The notes under the pieces are model-generated. The model saw nothing but the letters and a program-made list of their open reading frames with translations. It did no database searches and had not been told where the DNA came from. A stretch of 64,000 nt of DNA, taken from NCBI GenBank assembly GCA_030248065.1, contig JASAMV010001966.1:62001-126000 (forward strand). The letters are read 5' to 3'. Made by a program: the position numbers and the translations under genes. Shown here in pieces: positions 60,401 through 64,000 of this stretch. The DNA comes from Rhynchonema sp. JSB1_4. Its lineage: Eukaryota; Nematoda; Chromadorea; Monhysterida; Xyalidae. The stretch's first letter is position 1. Every line of letters begins with the position of its first letter.

Positions 60401-62817
60401 CGGTTTACATTGGTAATTAATGGCATCGAGTAAATTTCTTATAATTTTCCGTTACAAAACGGTCCAAACCGGATCCGACTCGATAGTCAAGTTTGAAGCC
60501 GGCTCACCTGTAAAATCGTCGTGAAGTTTGCTTCACAAAATCTGTCCGTCAAATAAAGGCCGCACATCTTGAGTCTAATGGTTACCGTGCTATGACATAT
60601 GAGGAGTGTACACATGAAACATCAGTCTGCTTGTGTTTTGCAGTACTGGGACGACACGTGGAAATGTGTGTGAAACCAACAACATCGGCGCACTGTTGGT
60701 GGCAGTCACAGCCGACGACAAATGAACTTCGCGATTTTGGTGGGTGCGCATTCTCAACCGGCTACCCTTGTCACAATCTGACTCTCTAAAAAGTAAAAAT
60801 TATCACGATGGCCAGCTCTGTCGCTACATATTCCTCCGCCTGCTTTAGTGAAACACCAGCACGAAGCGAAAAATTTCAGACCCATTTGATCACGCAGACT
60901 AGGAAGAGGATAAAAATGACGTGATATTGTGGCTCCATTAATCAATCGTGATTCAGCTGGTAAATCAAACATTCAAATCATTCAACCCATTCACAGCTGC
61001 AATCGGCTACATCCCCGATCTGGCGCTACTATTCGCGTGCTCATGTGGCACCCGCTATTGGCTGCCGGGTGCCCCGAGCGAGACTAAACTGCCTGATTTG
61101 GGTGGTTGTGCGCGATCATGCGAGTTCAGGTCAACGAGACCCGACAGTACGTGGACTAAACGATCACTGCCGCATGGACGGTGTATCGCACAAACGGCTG
61201 CCGTCGGGTACAAGGTGCGTGACCGGCGTAAAAGTTAAAAATTGGGACAGCTGTCTGTGAACAAACGTTTTGCTGATCGGCATCAGCAGATATGGGAAAT
61301 ACTCTTCAAAATACGAAAAGTCACATCACCCAAGGCAGGGACTGACCGATCATCACTAAAAATATTGCCCTGAACTCGTATGGTATTTTTTCAATACATA
61401 TGAACTGAATGCCTACGGTTTTATACTGTGGATGTACATATATATATACTCGCTGGGAAATAATGTGTGAATCGCAATCACACATTTTTGTGTGAATTGA
61501 AAAGCACACACATTTGTGTTACTTCTATCGTGATGTACACAAAAACTGTGTCGTTCCAGAAAAAACACACAATAATGTGTAAAATTCACACATAATTGTG
61601 CAAAGATTGTTTACACTTCACAAATGTTTCACCGATAAAAAATAACGAATCGATCATGGACACGAATAAGAGAAATCTCATCAACCTTGCAGTATAACTG
61701 CAGACATGCCAGACCTGTTGGCCGGTAAAACTTCGCAACAGCAAAGTTGGGGTGCATATTTCAAGCCGCACTGATGTTTCACCCCGTTACAAATGCCCAG
61801 GCCTACCTATTCTTGTCGGGCGGAGTTGACTGCACGCTATACGTGCACAGCAAGCAATTGTTACGCTACGATTACGATAGGGATGAGTGGCGAAAATGCA
61901 AGTCGATGAATCAACCGAGGGAGTTGCATTCGATGGTTGTGGATGGAGATACGTTTGTGGTTAGGATAATGGTTTTCGTCGATTGGAACATCTGTGAACA
62001 CGTTTGAGCATTTCTGAATTCTGTGTGGACCTACAGTATATGAGCATAGTGTTGCTCTCTCATGCAATGATGGTTTATGATAGCGTGTTTTTCATGCCGT
62101 CTGTCAAATGTAGTGCATTTGCACAGACGATGACCTGGTGCACACCGCCCGTTAGGGAACATAGGCAGCAAGGCCGGAAATCAAATTTGGACAATTCAAA
62201 TTTCTTATTCCCACTGCATAAATATTCAAAAATCTGCAACTCAATTGAGGTCTGCGGCGGCGCTTGGGATGCTGAGCATTGGCACCAAATGGCCACTTGT
62301 GAACGTTATGATGTCAAGACGGACACTTGGACAAACATAGCGTCATTACCACAAGCGTGCGTTTGAAGTTACTGTAGGTTGTTGAATTTGATGACACCTA
62401 CTGTATCATGTAATGCAGTATACATACGGTATAGCTGCCGAGTGGTCAAGTTTTTTTGCAACGATTCCATGTTTTACGGCGCGTGCTTGGAGCACGACCT
62501 TCGGAGCAAAAGCCTGCGTGTTTATAAGAATGAACACATAAACCCCAATCCTGGGCACGCCTGGCCGTAACATGACCGATATGCCAATCCAGACCTTTTC
62601 CAGCTTGATCAACACAGCAATGTACAAGCTTGGCAGCCAGCTGGTACTGGTCGGTGGTCAAACAGTGCAGTTCGGCACATTTGGCTATTCGCAGTACACA
62701 CGTGACTTCAACGACTATGTGTATGTGCTTGGAAGTAACAACACTTGGATACGGGGAGGGAACAGGCTGATAAACAGGGCTGATTGGGGCATGTTGAGCA
62801 TTGCTCGGTTACCATAG
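47356..62817 (+). CDS. Secreted astacin metalloprotease with EGF, CUB, sushi array and Kelch propeller
   Basis: Exons: 47356-47718, 47939-48035, 48313-48455, 48970-49082, 49340-49445, 49569-49832, 50226-50358, 50872-50991, 51967-52109, 52421-52568, 53104-53337, 54808-54895, 55266-55633, 55950-56037, 56501-56841, 57159-57246, 57700-58092, 58559-58728, 59151-59241, 59456-59652, 60061-60270, 60644-60739, 60997-61214, 61801-61959, 62250-62356, 62604-62817 (TAG). From 53104 to the stop every junction is phase-compatible, so sushi and Kelch parts form one gene; likewise 47356-50991. Two joins around the CUB exons are unresolved: the exon before 51967, and phase 0 against phase 1 between 52568 and 53104. 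Astacins are zinc endopeptidases secreted as zymogens; the sushi and Kelch parts probably bind ligands or position the enzyme (inference). It could be two genes if the CUB joins fail. Confidence 0.8.
48600..48890. repeat. AT-rich stretch of ATCGAT/CGATCG words in an intron
   Basis: Between exons 48455 and 48970 the sequence is dense in AATCGA, TTCGAT and CGATCGA words (for example GATCGATTTTTCGATCGCGG), with local inverted repeats. It looks like a degenerate foldback element; no boundaries or duplication were found. Confidence 0.4.
48970..50358 (+). CDS. Astacin catalytic domain exons
   Basis: Exons 48970-49082, 49340-49445, 49569-49832 and 50226-50358. Blocks in order: DYRKYTCVRWNLL, the astacin 'W.kyTCirF' strand; CRTYAGVDND and LGAGCVN; then the zinc motif HEMLHVLGMFHEHTRSDRD (49629-49685) with the three His ligands and catalytic Glu; then WEDRACANARTPYDLLSVMHYD, giving the Met-turn (SVMHYD) and the preceding Cys; then VAFSKNRSEPTL and FHRIAYAYCG. 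All zinc, catalytic, Met-turn Met and Tyr residues are intact, so an active protease is expected. The 88-codon exon carrying the motif is in phase 0 at both ends. Confidence 0.95.
50872..50991 (+). CDS. EGF-like module of the astacin gene
   Basis: Single exon, phase 1 at both ends, reading CAESGCEPSGYRNPNDCSQC then ICADGISHDGTCQAPAPQP. The G-Y-x-NPNxCxxCxCxxG pattern is the compact EGF-like segment that follows the protease in nematode NAS proteins and related astacins. It ends in a Pro/Gln hinge. The phase matches the preceding catalytic exon. Confidence 0.85.
51510..51650 (-). repeat. SINE-like repeat with tRNA-like head
   Basis: On the minus strand: GTAGACCGTATTGTAGCTAC resembles an A box region and GGTCTGGATTCCAGCCC a B box, followed by CGAAGAAAGCAACTTTTTGT and TCGCAAAGAAT, ending CCCGTTATT. 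The 3' part recurs at 29401-29470. This arrangement fits a tRNA-derived SINE, but the tRNA fold is degenerate. It lies in the intron before the CUB exon. Confidence 0.5.
51967..52568 (+). CDS. CUB domain exons of the astacin gene
   Basis: Exons 51967-52109 and 52421-52568. The first reads APEGHQILFETRNANLFM and then NNPCNWNGIEVRTDTDRLAE, matching the CUB core 'i.ap.g..i.l.f....C..d.veV'. The second, joined in phase 2, reads VLCGDVSRRTYRSTGRRLLF and FVGWCAFDFTA, the CUB 'fCG......s.gn.l.i.f' and 'GF.f.y' strands. The N-terminal strands of the domain must come from an earlier exon I could not fix; the frame just upstream (51748-51966) is open but unconvincing. The second acceptor is GATGTTTCAG. 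The donor at 52569 gives phase 0, which does not match the next exon, so a small exon or another donor is missing. Confidence 0.68.
53104..58092 (+). CDS. Tandem sushi/CCP array with threonine-rich linkers
   Basis: Seven exons. Exon A (54808-54895, 55950-56037, 57159-57246; each 88 nt, phase 1 to 2) encodes VCSLEEHGVSNAVVTSYSPG and ends LVNIGG. Exon B (55266-55633, 56501-56841, 57700-58092; phase 2 in) encodes LKCADGFEWSDGTSGGKSLV and ITAQC, completing a four-cysteine sushi module. A linker of 7 to 16 or more threonines follows, then a second sushi: KCGDLALGRNVELVTMESHA, LVRCAKSHVWSPG, VVCEGGVWQ and GDC. Exon 53104-53337 holds only a linker and the second sushi type. The last B copy has a diverged second sushi (TCAGIPELGRSVEFV...VPHCEA) and exits in phase 2. 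Sushi modules mediate protein or glycan binding; the linkers are probable O-glycosylated stalks. Confidence 0.88.
53637..53971. mobile_element. TAA-flanked palindromic MITE nested in the hAT element
   Basis: The 335-bp element has ends GGGCGCAGCCATGCAAACGC and the inverse GCGTTTGCATGGCCGCGCCC, with TAA at 53634-53636 and 53972-53974. Internal arms also pair (TTGCGGGTCACTTG / CAAGTGACCCGCAA). TAA duplication suggests the Harbinger group. Being nested, it is younger than the hAT element. Confidence 0.87.
54053..54310 (+). pseudogene. hAT transposase C-terminal fragment (hATC dimerisation domain)
   Basis: The 85-codon frame reads KMLSWWATNETKFPRLARLA, FKYLSAPPTSVLSEQFFSSA, then LKPENGEMLVFLSM. 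This is the hATC signature (W..n...fP.La.lA..yL..p.tSv.sE.fFS.a). The rest of the transposase, including the DNA-binding and catalytic parts, is absent, so it is a relic. It ends 292 bp inside the right terminus of the host element. Confidence 0.9.
54975..55070. repeat. GTTGACGAC mini-element, repeated in each cassette
   Basis: A short unit GTCGTCTACTCAGCCCTGAT ... CTGAGTTGACGACCAGAGTT then GACGATTTGC recurs at about 56118-56212 and 57323-57420 as part of the duplication. It recurs independently at about 58260-58375 and 58980-59095. The centre (CGCGCTCATTCAGGGCCGCC) resembles that of the family-M1 MITE, so these are probably diverged relatives. Confidence 0.65.
58559..59652 (+). CDS. Final sushi modules of the astacin gene
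   Basis: Exon 58559-58728 encodes a four-cysteine sushi (SCTDTASAHNLTIWYSIAD, LVSCKHPFQWTDG, VECTGGIWKGIGCQA). Exons 59151-59241 (CSIPPPSVRHSYATSYTGLT...HVGG) and 59456-59652 (VDNNGVGRKSDVQ...AQVFCRSGYNWNDSGPKSKT, then TCVDVDIWTTVRGMCEQAK) form a diverged copy of the exon A plus exon B sushi. They have the same intron position and phase (1, 2, 1) and the same GG at the junction. The last exon then joins in phase 1 to the Kelch region, so it physically links the two parts of the protein. Confidence 0.85.
60061..62817 (+). CDS. Kelch-type beta-propeller, C-terminal region of the astacin gene
   Basis: Exons 60061-60270, 60644-60739, 60997-61214, 61801-61959, 62250-62356 and 62604-62817. Kelch double-glycine strands appear in order: TIFAIGGRG, KLPDLGGCA, AYLFLSGGVDC, FVVCGGAWDAEHW and LVLVGGQTVQFG. 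Typical blade text lies between them: LLRYDYDRDEWRKCKSMNQP, CERYDVKTDTWTNIASLPQA and TWTKRSLPHGRCIAQTAAVG. About five or six blades can be traced; exons 60644-60739 and 60997-61214 carry extra cysteines. No transmembrane segment follows; the protein ends SIARLP then TAG. Extracellular Kelch propellers are known in attractin-like proteins; fusion to an astacin is unusual. Confidence 0.85.
61440..61620. repeat. Cluster of short ACACA/TGTGT palindromes in an intron
   Basis: Five small inverted repeats follow one another: TCACACATTTTTGTGTGA, ACACACATTTGTGTT, ACACAAAAACTGTGT, ACACACAATAATGTGT and TTCACACATAATTGTGC. A similar cluster is at 39290-39440. The intron lies between the Kelch exons ending at 61214 and starting at 61801. 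Confidence 0.5.
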
Positions 62818-62850
62818 ACAGTGATTGAATGATTGATTGACTGCTTGAAT

Positions 62851-63145
62851 CAGTGGCGGATCCAGCTTTCGGCCAAGGGGGGCAAATCCCAAAAGTCATT
62901 TTTATCTAGTGCATGTTTGATTTTTCAAAAATGGTTTTTTATCCCGTGCTTGTTTCTAATTGGGCAATTTTAAGCCAAATATTACGTAAAATATGGGAGT
63001 GCGCGCAATTTTTGGACTTTTGAAGTGTATCAGAGTGAAAATCCTGCGATTTTGTGGTCCTTTTTTCCTTTTCTCCGAAACGGTGGCTCCCTCCTTAAGG
63101 GAGAGGGAGGCCTGGGCCCCTGTGGCCCGCCTGGATCCGTTAGTG
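62851..63145. mobile_element. hAT MITE with 8-bp duplication GCTTGAAT, in the 3' UTR
   Basis: The 295-bp element starts CAGTGGCGGATCCAG and ends with the imperfect inverse CTGGATCCGTTAGTG. Exact 8-bp repeats GCTTGAAT lie at 62843-62850 and 63146-63153. It is non-coding. It starts 33 bp after the stop codon of the astacin-Kelch gene and immediately before the first AATAAA. Confidence 0.9.
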
Positions 63146-63150
63146 GCTTG

Positions 63151-63156
63151 AATAAA
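63151..63156 (+). promoter_or_regulatory. Candidate poly(A) signal AATAAA
   Basis: AATAAA overlaps the right-hand target duplication of the hAT MITE. It is the first AATAAA after the stop at 62817. A second copy lies at 63302-63307. Confidence 0.45.
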
Positions 63157-63634
63157 TACTTTTATTGATGCACTTTGTGATTATGTGCATTGTAAACGTG
63201 CCTATGAAGCAGCATGGTTCATAATGTAACGTAATGTAACGTGAAATCATTTTGCCATGCGCACAACTTTCACGAACAACTCTCAGAACGTATACCGTTC
63301 CAATAAATATCTGTCTTCTTCATGGTGAGGTGATACTATACTATCGGGACTGGGCATTTCCGATCACGATAAACAATATTCAGTGCAGAATGTAATCCGG
63401 AGGCTAACCGCAGAATGGGTACAAATATGTGGTTCAAAAAATTTCACGCAAAGAGGCACACGTTGCCGTATCAACTTTGAAAGCGACGACCACAATTAGA
63501 CTCTTGCACAGAGCATGAAAACAGAAACGCAAGTATAATACAAACCGAAGTCCTTGCTTGCTATTTATTTTTTTATTTTATTTGAGTTTTTGCACTTCCA
63601 GTGCCAGGTGAATGCAAACGCCCGCAGGCTTGCT

Positions 63635-63708
63635 CCAATTGCGTGCGACTCGAATCCAGGTCCTTTCGCTCATCGGGCGACTGCCATACCAGCTGAACCA
63701 TCGAACCC
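63635..63708 (-). other. tRNA-like segment, SINE or tRNA pseudogene
   Basis: On the minus strand: GATGGTTCAGCTGGTATGGC (A box), an anticodon-like arm TCGCCCGATGAGCGA with GAT in the loop, and CTGGATTCGAGTC (B box). The T stem does not pair and the acceptor stem is poor, so a working tRNA is unlikely. Confidence 0.45.
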
Positions 63709-63721
63709 AGATTTTTTCGCT

Positions 63722-64000
63722 CAGGGTTGGGAAAAAAGGAAGGCGTTTTTGGTTTTTTTAAATCCCGAATTTCCTTGAATTCCATGATTTTTCATGGAAA
63801 GTTCATTTGTTTTCAAAGAAAATCAATTCTTGTACAGTATTCGTCAAAAGGTTTCGACCAGTTAATTTTTACTTTGTCGAGACACGTCGATACACGGAGT
63901 TTGATTTTCATAATGAAACCCCTGCCAAATTTTGATCAGATGACGTGGGCCAAATTGGAAATGTTTGGAACTCGCTAGAAAACAGTTTCAAACACGTTTA
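63722..64000. mobile_element. Left end of a hAT-type element, cut by the window edge
   Basis: The end CAGGGTTGGGAAAAAA matches the terminus of the 43459-44112 element. The right end lies outside the window or has been lost, so the boundary cannot be fixed. Confidence 0.4.

Larger units (their letters stand above)
62818..64000. other. 3' region of the astacin gene and downstream sequence
   Basis: It holds a hAT MITE (62851-63145), candidate poly(A) signals AATAAA at 63151-63156 and 63302-63307, a tRNA-like segment on the minus strand (63635-63708) and the left end of another hAT-type element from 63722. No further gene is recognised. Confidence 0.55.

Overview
This is a eukaryotic, intron-rich window from an invertebrate animal, about 43% GC by eye. 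The real genes recognised are all on the plus strand and split into many exons with GT-AG junctions. A nematode is the best guess, not a certainty. Evidence: short T-rich 3' splice sites without long polypyrimidine tracts, an astacin-EGF-CUB metalloprotease of the NAS type, saposin-like secreted proteins, and a patch of TTAGGC, the nematode telomere unit, at 42393-42476. No species can be named from sequence alone.

Layout. 1-6406: no recognised gene, one TA-flanked MITE. 6407-6819: two spliced exons, probably the 5' part of the next gene. 6820-15623: non-coding, with a 1.5 kb element carrying TAA duplications. 15624-41417: 29 coding segments of a DLC1/STARD13/crossveinless-c type RhoGAP (nematode relative GEI-1). 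It has a long disordered N-terminus, then SAM, RhoGAP and START domains; summed exon lengths give a continuous frame of 1,775 codons plus stop. 43159-46465: a small secreted protein with two saposin B-like units. 47356-62817: a secreted metalloprotease gene that reads as signal peptide, propeptide, astacin, EGF-like, CUB, a tandem array of sushi/CCP modules with threonine linkers, and a C-terminal Kelch-type propeller. 62818-64000: 3' UTR and repeats.

The sequence between exons is dense in non-autonomous DNA transposons, several with clear terminal inverted repeats and target-site duplications: four hAT-type elements with exact or near-exact 8-bp duplications, TAA-flanked Harbinger-like elements, TA-flanked mariner-like MITEs, and foldback elements. 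The most unusual is a 1,093-bp inverted-repeat element inside the START-domain exon of the RhoGAP gene. The protein can be kept in frame only if the element is spliced out (or absent), so it looks like a transposon acting as an intron.

Other notable signals: a two-exon sushi cassette recently duplicated in tandem inside the protease gene, a hAT insertion dated by its empty sites in the sister cassettes, and a 9-base word (GATGTTTCA / TGAAACATC) found about 25 times where about 0.5 is expected. The genes have no obvious joint pathway: the RhoGAP acts in the cell on Rho and actin, while the saposin-like and astacin genes encode secreted proteins.
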